Source: Chitinophaga varians (lineage in GTDB: Bacteria > Bacteroidota > Bacteroidia > Chitinophagales > Chitinophagaceae). From it: a DNA stretch of 64,000 bases. The stretch lies in the NCBI RefSeq assembly GCF_014529945.1, contig NZ_JACVFB010000004.1, positions 434,001 through 498,000 on the forward strand. The letters are read 5' to 3'. Under the pieces are notes generated by a model. It was not told the origin of the DNA. It saw nothing but the letters and a program-made list of their open reading frames with translations, and did not search any database. The position numbers and the translations under genes are program-made. Below, one piece after another: positions 1 to 9,656 of this stretch (the stretch's first letter is position 1; every line of letters begins with the position of its first letter).

Positions 1-1095
1 CAACTCAAAAAAGAAATTATAGGGGAAGATGACCATTCCGATTTTGCCATATTTGGGATTGAGAAACATGTGAAAGTGAGCGTGTATCAATTGTGCCAAT
101 CCTCTTGCCCAGCGTATCCGTTGCCGTTTGAATATTTCCAGTGTATTCGGTGCTTCTGTCCAACACAAGGTTTTAGGAACATAACGGATGGCGTAGTCAA
201 TATTGTAATCATAAGCATACCGGCACATACGGCTCATCAGTTCCATGTCTTCACCAAAGGAAGTATGGTCATAACCGCCGCAGCGGATGGCTACTTCCTT
301 GTCGAATAATCCCAGTCCGCCGGATACGTTGGGGACGCAGTTGATATAACTCCAGCCCATTTTACCGAGCACAAAAGAACGGATGTATTCCACTTCCTGG
401 AAACGGGGCAGTAGCTCCCGTGGCGGCCGCATACGGGTCATCACGCCCTCGTCAAACTCACAGGAGTTGCCGATTCGCAGCGTGCCTCCGGTGGCAATGA
501 CCCTTTTTTTCTCTTCCTGTAATACCGGCCGTATCAGCTCCAGCAGCGTGTTTTTGTCCAGTACACAGTCTACATCGGTGCAGAGGAAATAATCGAAAGA
601 TGCTGCGTTGATGCCGGCGTTGGAGGCATCGGCCTTGCTCTTGCCGTTCACTTTGTCGAGTACCACCAGCGTGGAATAGGCCGGGTTGGTGGACTTGTAC
701 ACCCGCTTCACCGGTTGGGTCTTCAGTTTTATGTGATAGGCGAAATCTACTTCCTGCAGACTGAATTCCCGGATCAGCTGTTCCAGCGTATTGTCGGTGC
801 TGCCATCGTTGATGACAATGATCTCGAAGCGGGGATAATTCAAGGTCAGCAGGGAACGGACATTGTCGATAATCGTGAGGCCTTCATTGTAAGCCGGCGC
901 CAGTACGGAGATGCCGGGAACGATGCCGGAACCGGCCAGTACGTCCAGCTGATAGTCGTTGTCCTGACGGGCATACTGCCGCACGCCCAGCATGGAAAAG
1001 AAGGCCAGCATGGCATATACCAGCAGCAGCACCAGCCCGTACAGGAAAATGGTGCTCTGATAAATATGGCTGATGGCGTTTACAATGCTTTGCAT
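1..1095 (-). CDS. Processive family 2 glycosyltransferase (3'-truncated by window edge)
   Basis: At least 365 codons are visible; the C-terminus lies outside the window. An N-terminal membrane segment (about residues 12-35) is followed by a GT-A fold with the NDGSTD motif, a CTDVDC acidic motif, an acceptor-side GED motif and QRIRWARG (a QxxRW motif). These are known hallmarks of membrane polysaccharide synthases of the BcsA/PgaC/hyaluronan synthase type. The ATG overlaps the stop of the upstream HEAT-repeat gene (TGATG), suggesting translational coupling. I infer export of an exopolysaccharide under control of the CheY-like regulator that begins the operon. The polymer cannot be predicted. 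Confidence 0.88.
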   Translation of the reverse strand, partial: MQSIVNAISHIYQSTIFLYGLVLLLVYAMLAFFSMLGVRQYARQDNDYQLDVLAGSGIVPGISVLAPAYNEGLTIIDNVRSLLTLNYPRFEIIVINDGSTDNTLEQLIREFSLQEVDFAYHIKLKTQPVKRVYKSTNPAYSTLVVLDKVNGKSKADASNAGINAASFDYFLCTDVDCVLDKNTLLELIRPVLQEEKKRVIATGGTLRIGNSCEFDEGVMTRMRPPRELLPRFQEVEYIRSFVLGKMGWSYINCVPNVSGGLGLFDKEVAIRCGGYDHTSFGEDMELMSRMCRYAYDYNIDYAIRYVPKTLCWTEAPNTLEIFKRQRIRWARGLAQLIHAHFHMFLNPKYGKIGMVIFPYNFFFEL

Positions 1096-2312
1096 CAGTA
1101 CTTGATTAAGGGGTTCATACAATGTCTCAGTATCCGCAGGTTTTCCTGCGAAACGGAGGAAAGCAGTTCATCACCGGGATGATCGCTCACCCATTGGTTC
1201 CTTACCAGCGATTTGGCGGCGTGTTTACGCAGGTCAAAATCGGTGGCGTGTAAAAATTCTGTTTTCAGAAATTCAACATGTTCTCCGCTGCCGATGCGGC
1301 CCAATGCTTTGAGTATTTCTATCTGACAGGGGATAGGCTGATGGCTGTATAATGCTACCAGCTTATCTTCCGCGATGCGGGCACGTAACTTGCCGAGGCA
1401 GTTGATGGCGTCTGCACGCAGATAGTGGTCCTTGGTCTCCAGCAGCCGGAGAATAGCGGGTACCGCATTGTGTTGGTTGTAATATACCACCAGCTTCAGA
1501 CAGAACGAAATAACACTCTTGTTGCCGGAGTAGATGATCCACCGCGCGAAATTGGGGATAGCGATATTTTCTGTGCTGGTGATGGTCCGGAACAGCTCTA
1601 CCTGGTCCCACATCAGCAGCGGCTCTTTAGCAATATCAAAGAACTTGAAAGGCTCGTTTTTACTCAGTTTAATATAGGCGTGCCTGGCGGCGGCACGCAG
1701 TTCCCGGTTACGGTCGTTGGTCATCGGGAGGATGGTGACATCAGAGATGAACATATCCAGACTGGTCAGCTCTGTAAGTGCCTGTACCTTTTTCTCCCAG
1801 TGCCGCGATTTCAGTTTTTTCAGGGTGTCGTTGTCCAGGTCCAGCTGCATGTACAGGTTACGCAGCAGTAGTCCTATATTGCCCCGTACATTACGGCGGA
1901 AATGGATAATACGGCCGGTGAGCGCCTGTCGTGCCCATCTGCGATGCAGGGGCAGCTGCTCAAAAGGAGCGATGTTAAGCTGTATTTCATCTGGTGGAAC
2001 ATGCTGCTGTAGCGACGGGTGGCTCAGCACTTCATCTATCAGCAGGTTGTCGATGCGGGGACATAAACGCGCCAGTTTTTTGTCTGTCCGGTATCCGCGG
2101 TAGCGATTGCGCAGAATGGAGATATAAGCCAGCGCTGTGGTAACAATGGCAATGATGATAAACACCATCGCTATCTGGATGGTGATAGGGGCGTTCAGGA
2201 AAGTGTTCTCCAGAAACCGGGTAGCTGCTTTGACAGATGTGAAAGCTGTTTCCAGATATGAGGAAACTGTTTCCACAGAAGCGGAAAGTGTGGGGTTGTC
2301 AATCTGTGACAT
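1095..2312 (-). CDS. Membrane-anchored HEAT-repeat protein
   Basis: 405 aa. One hydrophobic segment near residues 44-66 is followed by a cytosolic domain of repeated helical pairs. Units such as 'AVPAILRLLETKDHYLRADAINCLGKL' (abbreviated here as the 280-310 region) and the following 330-370 region are typical HEAT/PBS-lyase repeats. It sits between a single-domain response regulator and a processive glycosyltransferase, with 11 nt to the former and a 1-nt overlap with the latter. It may be a scaffold linking the regulator to the synthase (inference). No catalytic motif is seen. Confidence 0.8.
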   Translation of the reverse strand: MSQIDNPTLSASVETVSSYLETAFTSVKAATRFLENTFLNAPITIQIAMVFIIIAIVTTALAYISILRNRYRGYRTDKKLARLCPRIDNLLIDEVLSHPSLQQHVPPDEIQLNIAPFEQLPLHRRWARQALTGRIIHFRRNVRGNIGLLLRNLYMQLDLDNDTLKKLKSRHWEKKVQALTELTSLDMFISDVTILPMTNDRNRELRAAARHAYIKLSKNEPFKFFDIAKEPLLMWDQVELFRTITSTENIAIPNFARWIIYSGNKSVISFCLKLVVYYNQHNAVPAILRLLETKDHYLRADAINCLGKLRARIAEDKLVALYSHQPIPCQIEILKALGRIGSGEHVEFLKTEFLHATDFDLRKHAAKSLVRNQWVSDHPGDELLSSVSQENLRILRHCMNPLIKY

Positions 2313-2323
2313 GACGAACGATT

Positions 2324-2686
2324 CTACATTAACAATTTTTTGACCCTGATCAGCAGTTCAGCAGGGAGGATAGGCTTTTTTAAAAAGTCATCTGCACCCA
2401 GCTTGAACCCTTCCATGATCATGTCTTCGTTACCTGCATTGGAAATGATAATGACGGGGATGGGACGGTCCCTGTGCTTTATCTTACTCAGAATCTCGAA
2501 GCCATTAGCGTATGGCATCATAATATCCGTAATAATCAGGTCGTAAGCATAACTGGTCTCTTCCAGCAATTGTAGGGCTTCTTTACCATTAGATGCATGT
2601 TCCAGCCGGTATTCTGTGGAAGGGAGGATACGAGCCACTATCTTGGGCATGATCTCATCGTCTTCTATTAATAAAATCTTCTTCAT
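2324..2686 (-). CDS. Single-domain CheY-like response regulator
   Basis: 120 aa consisting only of a receiver domain: acidic pair IEDDE near residue 8, phosphoacceptor Asp in LIITDIMMP (about residue 55), and the conserved Lys in LKKP near residue 105. There is no output domain, so it probably acts by protein contact. It is the first gene of the leftward operon with the HEAT-repeat protein and the polysaccharide synthase. It has an unusually strong Shine-Dalgarno sequence for this phylum. Confidence 0.9.
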   Translation of the reverse strand: MKKILLIEDDEIMPKIVARILPSTEYRLEHASNGKEALQLLEETSYAYDLIITDIMMPYANGFEILSKIKHRDRPIPVIIISNAGNEDMIMEGFKLGADDFLKKPILPAELLIRVKKLLM

Positions 2687-2690
2687 AGGA

Positions 2691-2698
2691 CCTCCTTT
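2691..2698 (-). promoter_or_regulatory. Strong Shine-Dalgarno before the CheY-like gene
   Basis: Read on the minus strand, AAAGGAGG lies 4 nt before the ATG at 2686. It is a near-perfect anti-SD match. Most genes in this window, as is usual in Bacteroidota, lack such a site. Confidence 0.7.
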
Positions 2699-2802
2699 CG
2701 GGCGTTAACAACCATTTTAACAAAGTAGCGCATACATTGTTTCATGGATAAATGTTAATGATTTGTTGTCGTATGTGCGTTACTGCAACCTAACGGGACA
2801 GC

Positions 2803-5379
2803 ATGTTGTTATTCAGGTATATGAAACTATCTCCTGCAAAAAGACTATACCTCGGCCTCGCTGCTGTTTCCCTGCTGATGTTGCTGGGAGGGATCCTTTC
2901 CTGGTGGCCTTTCCCGCAACGTGCACGCGTTACCGGTTTTATGCTCCCGTTGAATACTGCTATTATCCTGTGTATTGGTTGTATACTGATGTATTTTTTT
3001 TACAAAGAATTTTATTACGGTCAACTGGTACGGAAAAAACTCAACAGCAAACTGGAGGAAGTAGTTACGCTCAACAGAGAGTCGAATGATCGTAACTGGC
3101 TACTCAGTAGGCTGAACGATATGAAAGAAAACCTGCTGGGCATTCATAAGCCGGAAAGCCTGGCGTATAAATGTCTGCTGTCCTTCACGGAGCATGCCGG
3201 CTTCGCAGCAGGTGCGCTGTACGAGTACGAAAAGGAGGAAGCCCTGCTTCGTTTATGCAGCAGTGTTCATCTGCCTGCAGATATCCCGGTACAGTTAATG
3301 CCCGGTGAAGGACTCGTCGGTGACGCGGCTACCGGCAGGGATATACGCATCATCAGCCAGCTGCCTGTCAACTATCGGAATACATCTGCCGCGGGCGCCC
3401 GCCCATCTCCCCATATGCTGGTATTTGTTCCGCTGTTAATGGGAGATGAATTAACCGGCGTCCTGGAACTGGTGACGGCCAAAGCTGTTACTCCGCTTCA
3501 GTTGCAGCTGCTCGAACTGGTATCCGGAGATGTGGCAGTAGCGTTACATGCTGCACGCGAAAGGGAAAAAGTACTGGTGCTCTTACAACAGGTACAGGAG
3601 CAGAAAGAAGCCCTGTATGGCCAACAGGAAGAGCTGCGCCAGTCCAACGAAGAACTGAGCCGCCAGTCCGAATTCCTGCAAGCATCTGAAGAAGAGCTGC
3701 GGGTGCAGGAGGAAGAACTGCGGCAGGTCAATGCTGAAATGGCCATGAAAAACACAGAGCTGGAAACGGCCCGCCAGGCCCTCTCTCTTAAAGCTGCGGA
3801 GCTGGAAGCCAACAGTCGTTATAAATCCGAATTCCTCGCTAATATGTCGCATGAACTGCGGACACCGCTCAACAGTGTGCTGATACTGGCTAAAATGCTG
3901 GAGGAAAATAAAGAAGGTAACCTGTTTCCCCGTCAGGTGGAATACGCAGGGATCATGCATAAGTCAGGTTCGGACCTGCTACGGTTGATCAATGATATTC
4001 TCGATCTCTCCAAAATAGAAGCCGGTAAAGTGGAGCTTACACCTGAACCGGTGCGTATTGCGGCTGTAATTGAAGACCTGGATAATCTCTTTGGGGTAGT
4101 GGCCCAGGAAAAACAAATACAATACACCACTGAAATGGCCGTCAATGTACCGGCAGTGATCACTACCGACAGGCTGCGGCTGGAACAGGTAATACGCAAT
4201 CTGCTGTCTAATGCTTTTAAGTTTACGCCAGTCGGAGGACAGATTAGCCTGTCCTGGTATATACTGCCTGAAAATGCGCTCTGTATCAGCGTTACTGACA
4301 CCGGACCGGGCATCCCCGCAGAAAAACAGCAGCTGATCTTTGATGCTTTCCATCAGGGAGATGGCGCCACCACCCGAAAATATGGTGGTACGGGCCTGGG
4401 GCTGTCCATCAGCCGGGAACTGATGCTGTTACTGAAAGGGGCCATACATCTCGAAAAAAGTAGCCCGCAAGGCAGCACCTTTACGGTGATATTACCATTG
4501 AATGCGGAACCACTACAATTGCGAGATGACACGGTACCGGGTGTACAGAATGCAACAATACGATTTCAAACCAAACAAAATGATGACGGCCGTCACCTGT
4601 TCGCCGGCGGTCAACAAATACTGGTCATCGGAACAGAAATATTTACCGGCAATAAACTGAACGTTCGTTATGATGTGGCGGCTAACATGGCTGTGGCCGC
4701 GGATTTGCTGGCAGCCGGGAAATATGACTGTATCATCCTGGACATGGGCTGCCTCCCCCAGGCAGGTAAAGCTGCCCTCGCTACTTTACAACAAATGAAC
4801 ACTGTGGCCCCTACGCCTGTTATTGTATATATCGATCAGGATATTTCAGCTTCCGAAGAACAACAGATCAGAAAACAGGTAGCGGCTATTATACGTAAAA
4901 CCCCATTCCCGACAGACCGCCTGGCCGATGAACTGGAACGATTGCTGAATAACAAAAAGCCCCCGGAGGCAGCTCCCCGTCTGCCTGGTCATGTGACTAA
5001 AAATATACTCGCCGGAAAAAAGGTGTTGCTGGTAGATGATGACATGCGCAATGTATTTTCCATGAGCGCCTTGCTGGAAGAACAGGGCGTCTGTGTGCTT
5101 ACCGCCGCCGATGGCAGAGAAGCGCTCACAGTGCTGGAAGGGCATCAAATGGTGGACCTGGTCCTGATGGATATGATGATGCCGGAAATGGACGGCTTTG
5201 AGGCCATCCGGCACATCAGAAATGACCGGCGGTTGATGCAGCTGCCGGTTATCGCGATCACGGCGAAAGCCATGCCGGGCGACCGGCAGCACTGCCTGGA
5301 TGCCGGTGCATCGGATTACATCGCTAAACCGGTAGACAGCATCAAACTGTTATCACTACTGCATGTATGGTTATCCTGA
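2803..5379 (+). CDS. Membrane hybrid histidine kinase (GAF-HisKA-HATPase-REC-REC)
   Basis: 858 aa from ATG 2803; ATG 2821 (residue 7) is an equally good start. Two N-terminal TM helices (about 15-35 and 47-67) are followed by a GAF-like domain (about 115-250) and a Glu/Gln-rich coiled coil (260-335). HisKA has its phosphoacceptor in SHELRTPLN (about 350). HATPase_c shows the N-box NLLSNAFKF and G-boxes (455-565). A degenerate receiver (600-720) keeps Asp in ILDMG but lacks the acidic pair. A canonical receiver (737-858) has VDDD, MDMMMPEMDG and AKPVD. It heads a co-directional cluster with CheR, CheB and a receiver-kinase. The signal is unknown. Confidence 0.92.
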   Translation: MLLFRYMKLSPAKRLYLGLAAVSLLMLLGGILSWWPFPQRARVTGFMLPLNTAIILCIGCILMYFFYKEFYYGQLVRKKLNSKLEEVVTLNRESNDRNWLLSRLNDMKENLLGIHKPESLAYKCLLSFTEHAGFAAGALYEYEKEEALLRLCSSVHLPADIPVQLMPGEGLVGDAATGRDIRIISQLPVNYRNTSAAGARPSPHMLVFVPLLMGDELTGVLELVTAKAVTPLQLQLLELVSGDVAVALHAAREREKVLVLLQQVQEQKEALYGQQEELRQSNEELSRQSEFLQASEEELRVQEEELRQVNAEMAMKNTELETARQALSLKAAELEANSRYKSEFLANMSHELRTPLNSVLILAKMLEENKEGNLFPRQVEYAGIMHKSGSDLLRLINDILDLSKIEAGKVELTPEPVRIAAVIEDLDNLFGVVAQEKQIQYTTEMAVNVPAVITTDRLRLEQVIRNLLSNAFKFTPVGGQISLSWYILPENALCISVTDTGPGIPAEKQQLIFDAFHQGDGATTRKYGGTGLGLSISRELMLLLKGAIHLEKSSPQGSTFTVILPLNAEPLQLRDDTVPGVQNATIRFQTKQNDDGRHLFAGGQQILVIGTEIFTGNKLNVRYDVAANMAVAADLLAAGKYDCIILDMGCLPQAGKAALATLQQMNTVAPTPVIVYIDQDISASEEQQIRKQVAAIIRKTPFPTDRLADELERLLNNKKPPEAAPRLPGHVTKNILAGKKVLLVDDDMRNVFSMSALLEEQGVCVLTAADGREALTVLEGHQMVDLVLMDMMMPEMDGFEAIRHIRNDRRLMQLPVIAITAKAMPGDRQHCLDAGASDYIAKPVDSIKLLSLLHVWLS

Positions 5380-5402
5380 ACTGATAAATATTTCCGATAC
5401 CT

Positions 5403-6224
5403 ATGATAAAAGAGATCAGTAACGAGGAACTGGAAACACTGGTCAGCCTTATTCATCGCCAATACGGCTACGACTTCAGTGACTACGCGCGCTCTTCCCT
5501 GAAGCGCCGCTTCCAGCGCTTTATGGGGTATGCCTATATAGGCGGCGTAAATGAGCTGTCAGACAGACTGCTACAGGATGCAACTTTCTTCGAGCGTATG
5601 GCCCAGTTCATCACGGTCAACGTCACGGAAATGTTCCGTGACCCGCTCTTCTACAAAACACTGAAAGATCTGGTGCTGCCCCGGCTGGCCACTTATCCTA
5701 CCATCAAAATATGGCATGCCGGCTGCGCTACGGGCGAAGAAGTATTCTCCATGATCATCCTGTTACAGGAAGCCGGACTGCTGGAACGTTGCCGTATTTA
5801 CGCCACCGACCTCAATGCGGTCAGCCTCCTGAAGGCGGAAAAGGCCCTCATCCCCCTGAAATGTATGAAAGACTATACCCAGAACTACCTGCAGGCGGGT
5901 GGGATGGAAGATTTCTCCAGCTACTATACGGCAGATGATGAACATGCTGTCATCCATTCGGCGCTGCGCCGCAATATTGTCTTCTTTCAACACAACCTTG
6001 TCACTGACCAGGTGTTTAATGAGTTCCAGCTGATCTGTTGCAGGAACGTGTTTATCTATTTCAACAGACAGTTGCAGGACCGTGTGCTGCGATTATTCTA
6101 CGATAGCCTGGCGCCGTTGGGATATCTCGCACTGGGACTGAAAGAATCGATGATGTTTTCCGAAGAAAGCATACGGTTTGAGGCGGTTAGTGCTGTCCAT
6201 AAAATTTTCAGACGTAAAAGCTAA
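5403..6224 (+). CDS. cheR: CheR-type protein-glutamate methyltransferase
   Basis: 273 aa. The N-terminal helical domain (about 15-80) contains SSLKRRFQRFM-like arginines. The SAM-binding motif IWHAGCATGEEVFS lies near 101-114, and CRNVFIYFN, a CheR signature, near 210. Known CheR proteins methylate chemoreceptor glutamates using S-adenosylmethionine. No chemoreceptor is nearby, so it more likely acts within this Bacteroidota-type GAF/kinase cascade (inference). 23 nt separate it from the kinase and 3 nt from the CheB gene. Confidence 0.92.
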   Translation: MIKEISNEELETLVSLIHRQYGYDFSDYARSSLKRRFQRFMGYAYIGGVNELSDRLLQDATFFERMAQFITVNVTEMFRDPLFYKTLKDLVLPRLATYPTIKIWHAGCATGEEVFSMIILLQEAGLLERCRIYATDLNAVSLLKAEKALIPLKCMKDYTQNYLQAGGMEDFSSYYTADDEHAVIHSALRRNIVFFQHNLVTDQVFNEFQLICCRNVFIYFNRQLQDRVLRLFYDSLAPLGYLALGLKESMMFSEESIRFEAVSAVHKIFRRKS

Positions 6225-6227
6225 AGC

Positions 6228-6815
6228 TTGCAGATACCCTCTCCATATGATATGATCGCCATTGGTGGCTCCGCCGGTAGTTTACCGGTGCTGGCAGAAT
6301 TGCTGGAGCAATTGCCGGTATCCATCGATTGCACTATGATGATTATTGTACACCGGCTCAAGAACGTGCCCAGTGACCTGGACCGTCTGTTGTCACTCAA
6401 AGCGCCTATCACGGAGCCGGAAGATAAACAACCGGTATTATCCCGCCGGATATATCTCGCACCACAGAATTATCACCTGTTGATAGAAACCGATGGCACC
6501 TTTGCCTTGGATTATTCTGAGCCGCTGCATTACAGCCGGCCATCCATCGATGTGAGTTTTGCCAGTGTGGCGGCAGCCTACGGACCGCGCGCCCTGGGCA
6601 TCCTGTTGAGCGGCGCCAGTAAAGACGGCGCTGCCGGTATGCAACAGATCATTGCGGCAGGCGGTACCGGTATTGTACAGGACCCGGCTTCCGCATTGTT
6701 CGATACCATGCCGCTGGCAGCCCTCGAACTCTGCCCGGAAGCACAACCCATGAGCATTACGGATATGGTACATTTTTTAACGGAACTGAAAATGAGCGCA
6801 GAACATGACCAGTGA
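6228..6815 (+). CDS. cheB: CheB-type methylesterase, catalytic domain only
   Basis: 195 aa from TTG 6228; an in-frame ATG at 6252 is an alternative start. Catalytic triad elements of CheB are visible: Ser in GGSAGS (about residue 14), His in IVHRLK (about 42) and Asp in SGASKDGAAGM (about 132). The usual N-terminal receiver domain is absent, so activity is probably controlled through partner proteins. It lies between cheR and the receiver-kinase gene, overlapping the latter by 11 nt. Confidence 0.9.
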   Translation: MQIPSPYDMIAIGGSAGSLPVLAELLEQLPVSIDCTMMIIVHRLKNVPSDLDRLLSLKAPITEPEDKQPVLSRRIYLAPQNYHLLIETDGTFALDYSEPLHYSRPSIDVSFASVAAAYGPRALGILLSGASKDGAAGMQQIIAAGGTGIVQDPASALFDTMPLAALELCPEAQPMSITDMVHFLTELKMSAEHDQ

Positions 6816-7908
6816 CCCCCGAAACAGTTTTGCCATTTTATTGGTAGATGATAAAATGGAGAACCTCATCTCCCTGCAACGAATGCTGGAAGGGGACAAT
6901 CGTTGTTTTCATCTGGCCACGTCCGGAAACGAAGCGCTGAAAACAGTGCTCCGTAATAACGACATCGGCCTCATATTACTGGATGTGCAAATGCCGGAAA
7001 TGGACGGCTACGAAGTAGCCCGCCTGCTACAGCTCAATCCCAAAACCCGCGATATCTCCATCATCTTCGTCACCGCTATCAATAAGGAAGATCAGAACGT
7101 GATGCGCGGTTTTTCCGCCGGTGCGGTAGACTACCTTTCCAAACCCCTCGATGTAAATGTCACCCGCGCGAAAGTCAACGTATTTGAAAAATTATATTTC
7201 TCCCGCCAGGAACTAAAAGACGCGCTGGCAGAAAAAGAAAAGATCAACAAACAACTGGAACGATTTACCTACATGGTGGCACATGACCTGAAATCACCGC
7301 TGGCCGGCGCTATCAGCTTGTTGTCCATGATCAGTGAGGAAGACTGCGTACAACAATCGCCCGAAATAAAAGACCAGATGAGCACCGTGCTCAGTGCTAC
7401 CAATCACCTGACAGAAATGATCTCCGCGATACTGGACTACGCCCGTCAGAATAATACCACAGACACCACCGAAACAGTGGACGTCAATCTGCTGATCACG
7501 GATATTGCCCGACTGCTGTTTCCTCCCGCTAACATCCGCATTGTAGCGGATGGCCGGCTACCGGTGATTACCGCCACCAGACTGAAACTGCAGCGGATAT
7601 TTCAAAACCTTATTTCCAATGCCATCAAATACAATGATAAAACGGATGGCCTGATTGCCATCGGCGCAACAGACAGAGGTGAGTTTTACGAGTTCTATGT
7701 AAAAGACAACGGCCCCGGTATGCAACAGCGGGACACCGACCGCGTGTTTCGCCTGTTTGAGCGGTTGGACTACCACGGTAAAGAAGAGGGCTCTGGTATC
7801 GGCCTGAATATTTTTAAAATGCTGGTGGAAGAACAGGGTGGAAAAGTATGGGCCGAGTCGGAACCAGGGCAGGGCAGCGTTTTTTATTTCCTGTGGCGCA
7901 AAATCTGA
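6805..7908 (+). CDS. Receiver-histidine kinase fusion
   Basis: 367 aa. An N-terminal receiver domain (about 8-125) has VDDK in place of the usual acidic pair, a phosphoacceptor in LLLDVQMPEMDG, and KPLD. A short linker leads to HisKA with VAHDLKSPL (about 160) and HATPase_c with NLISNAIKY, DNGPG and GSGIGL (255-367). This regulator-plus-kinase order is typical of relay proteins that receive phosphate and modulate another kinase. It probably takes input from the hybrid kinase upstream (inference). Confidence 0.9.
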   Translation: MTSDPRNSFAILLVDDKMENLISLQRMLEGDNRCFHLATSGNEALKTVLRNNDIGLILLDVQMPEMDGYEVARLLQLNPKTRDISIIFVTAINKEDQNVMRGFSAGAVDYLSKPLDVNVTRAKVNVFEKLYFSRQELKDALAEKEKINKQLERFTYMVAHDLKSPLAGAISLLSMISEEDCVQQSPEIKDQMSTVLSATNHLTEMISAILDYARQNNTTDTTETVDVNLLITDIARLLFPPANIRIVADGRLPVITATRLKLQRIFQNLISNAIKYNDKTDGLIAIGATDRGEFYEFYVKDNGPGMQQRDTDRVFRLFERLDYHGKEEGSGIGLNIFKMLVEEQGGKVWAESEPGQGSVFYFLWRKI

Positions 7909-7912
7909 ACAG

Positions 7913-8752
7913 TCATTCTTCAAAAATCCAGAGACGGCCATTGATACGTTGAGAGGTTACCGGCAGGCATGATACCCGGTATGTTATGGGCGATTCACCG
8001 TCCAGCTTCCATTCCCAGTCACTGATCGCATTTTCCGGCGAGGCAAATAACTGTATGGCGGTATTGTAAATATCTTCGGTGTTCACGGCCCTGTTCCGCA
8101 GCTGTGTCATGGCATCGGAGAGAATGGCCGGCAATTGCTCGCCAGGCCCTGCCAGCTCCAGTATGTCTGCTGCTTTCTGATTTACCCAACCGGCATAGCC
8201 GTCATTGTTGATAAACACTACCGCGTGAGGCAGGCTATGCAAAATGGCGGCAAATCTGATGGCGATGCCCTGAAAGTACAACCGTTCCTGCGTTTGGGTA
8301 AGGATCTCCTTTAGCCGCAGCCGGATGGTTTCAATACAATCCTGAAATCCCTGATCAAATTCCTGTGGGTCTGACCAGCCGAGCAACAGCAGGCTGTTAT
8401 GAGGTTCTATATTGATGGGAATAATTACGGCGCAAAGCAGGTCCTCTAGCTGGTCCTTCAACGGGTTGTCTGCCGGAAACTCCTGCCAGTAAATGGTTTT
8501 GAAGGCGTTGCGGTAAAGCAGCTGTCGAACAGGATCAGGATTAACGACCGCTCCGTTGTGAAAATTGGGGGAAGCATTTTTTACTTTTGCGGAGTGTTCA
8601 TTCTCAAATTCCAGTTGCAACGCCACGTCTGCCTGCAGCAAATTTTTAACCAGTGAAATACTGAATGCCAGAAAAGAAGAGATGTGCTTTTCCTTATCCC
8701 AGCGGCTGGTCTGGTTGATAAAATCGAGTGCTTTACTTTCCCATTTAATCAC
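7913..8752 (-). CDS. GAF/PAS sensory protein without output domain
   Basis: 279 aa. The N-terminal half (about 1-145) resembles a GAF fold, with alternating strands ending in LLLLGWSDP. The C-terminal half (about 160-279) is PAS-like, with LPHAVVFINNDGYAGWVNQKA and a final strand GRLWIFEE. There is no kinase, phosphatase, cyclase or DNA-binding domain. It lies 26 nt downstream of an RsbQ-like hydrolase gene in the same direction, the arrangement of hydrolase/PAS signalling pairs such as RsbQ-RsbP. Domain calls are by pattern only. Confidence 0.75.
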   Translation of the reverse strand: MIKWESKALDFINQTSRWDKEKHISSFLAFSISLVKNLLQADVALQLEFENEHSAKVKNASPNFHNGAVVNPDPVRQLLYRNAFKTIYWQEFPADNPLKDQLEDLLCAVIIPINIEPHNSLLLLGWSDPQEFDQGFQDCIETIRLRLKEILTQTQERLYFQGIAIRFAAILHSLPHAVVFINNDGYAGWVNQKAADILELAGPGEQLPAILSDAMTQLRNRAVNTEDIYNTAIQLFASPENAISDWEWKLDGESPITYRVSCLPVTSQRINGRLWIFEE

Positions 8753-8778
8753 GGTATAAAGATTAAATACTGAATAAA

Positions 8779-9585
8779 CTATACAAATGATTGCAGCGCG
8801 GCGATCACTTCGTGTGGCGCGCTGAGCTGCGGAAAATGGCCTTCTGCGTTTATTTTAATTCTTTTGCTGCCGGGGATATGCCGTTCCATATATTCACTCA
8901 CAATGGGGGGTACAACAATGTCGTTGGCTGTTTGAATGACCAGGGTAGGGTGCGAAACGCGGGGCAGTTCCTGCCGGTGGTCCAGCAGAAAAATAGCCTT
9001 TGCCACGGCAAGGGCGATGTCCGGTCTTAACGCTTGTAGAGAGCTGGCAAACTGTTTGGCCAGCTCCGGCCGGTCTTCGTTGCGCATCGCCATCGGCGAA
9101 AAGCCGATCACCCATGCTTCATAGTTGGTCTGCATGGCTTCAAACAGCGCTTTCAGCGCCGCATCATCAAAACCGCCGATATAGGAGCTGTGCTGATCAT
9201 CGAGGTAGCGGGGACTGGAACCTATCAATACCAGCTTGTCGAATAGTTGTGGTTGCCGGTTGGCCACCATCATGCCTATCATACCACTTACGGAATGCCC
9301 GATGAAAGTAGTGTGCGTTCCCTGAGCGAAAGCCATAATGGACATCAGATCTGTAACATAACCTTCCAGTGTTTCGTAACGTTCATAGCTATACGAAGAA
9401 AGATCGGAATTGCCGCCGCCTGCATTGTCATACAACACAATCCGGTAGTCTTGTTCAAAAGCAGGAACGATCTGGGAGAAGGATTGTTGGTCTATGCCAA
9501 ATCCATGTCCGAAAACGAGTGTTTTACCGGCTTGAGGGTTACCGGCAAAATGAATATTATGTTTTTTGCTGAGGTCCATTTTCAA
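8779..9585 (-). CDS. RsbQ-like alpha/beta hydrolase
   Basis: 268 aa. The alpha/beta hydrolase core has an oxyanion segment GHGFG (26-30), Ser98 in GHSVSG, Asp222 in TANDIV and His250 in EGHFPQ. The overall sequence closely follows Bacillus RsbQ (DNAGGGNSDL, DKLVLIGSSPRYL, then YIGGFDD). RsbQ works with the PAS domain of RsbP in energy-stress signalling. The next gene encodes a PAS protein, so I infer a sensing pair in which the hydrolase makes or delivers a ligand to PAS. A plain esterase is the alternative. Confidence 0.85.
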   Translation of the reverse strand: MKMDLSKKHNIHFAGNPQAGKTLVFGHGFGIDQQSFSQIVPAFEQDYRIVLYDNAGGGNSDLSSYSYERYETLEGYVTDLMSIMAFAQGTHTTFIGHSVSGMIGMMVANRQPQLFDKLVLIGSSPRYLDDQHSSYIGGFDDAALKALFEAMQTNYEAWVIGFSPMAMRNEDRPELAKQFASSLQALRPDIALAVAKAIFLLDHRQELPRVSHPTLVIQTANDIVVPPIVSEYMERHIPGSKRIKINAEGHFPQLSAPHEVIAALQSFV

Positions 9586-9656
9586 ATAGCGCTTTATCTT
9601 TTGCGATACCTTTCGGCAGCAGCTTTCATAACAATGGTCTGTAACGTTTTCAAATA

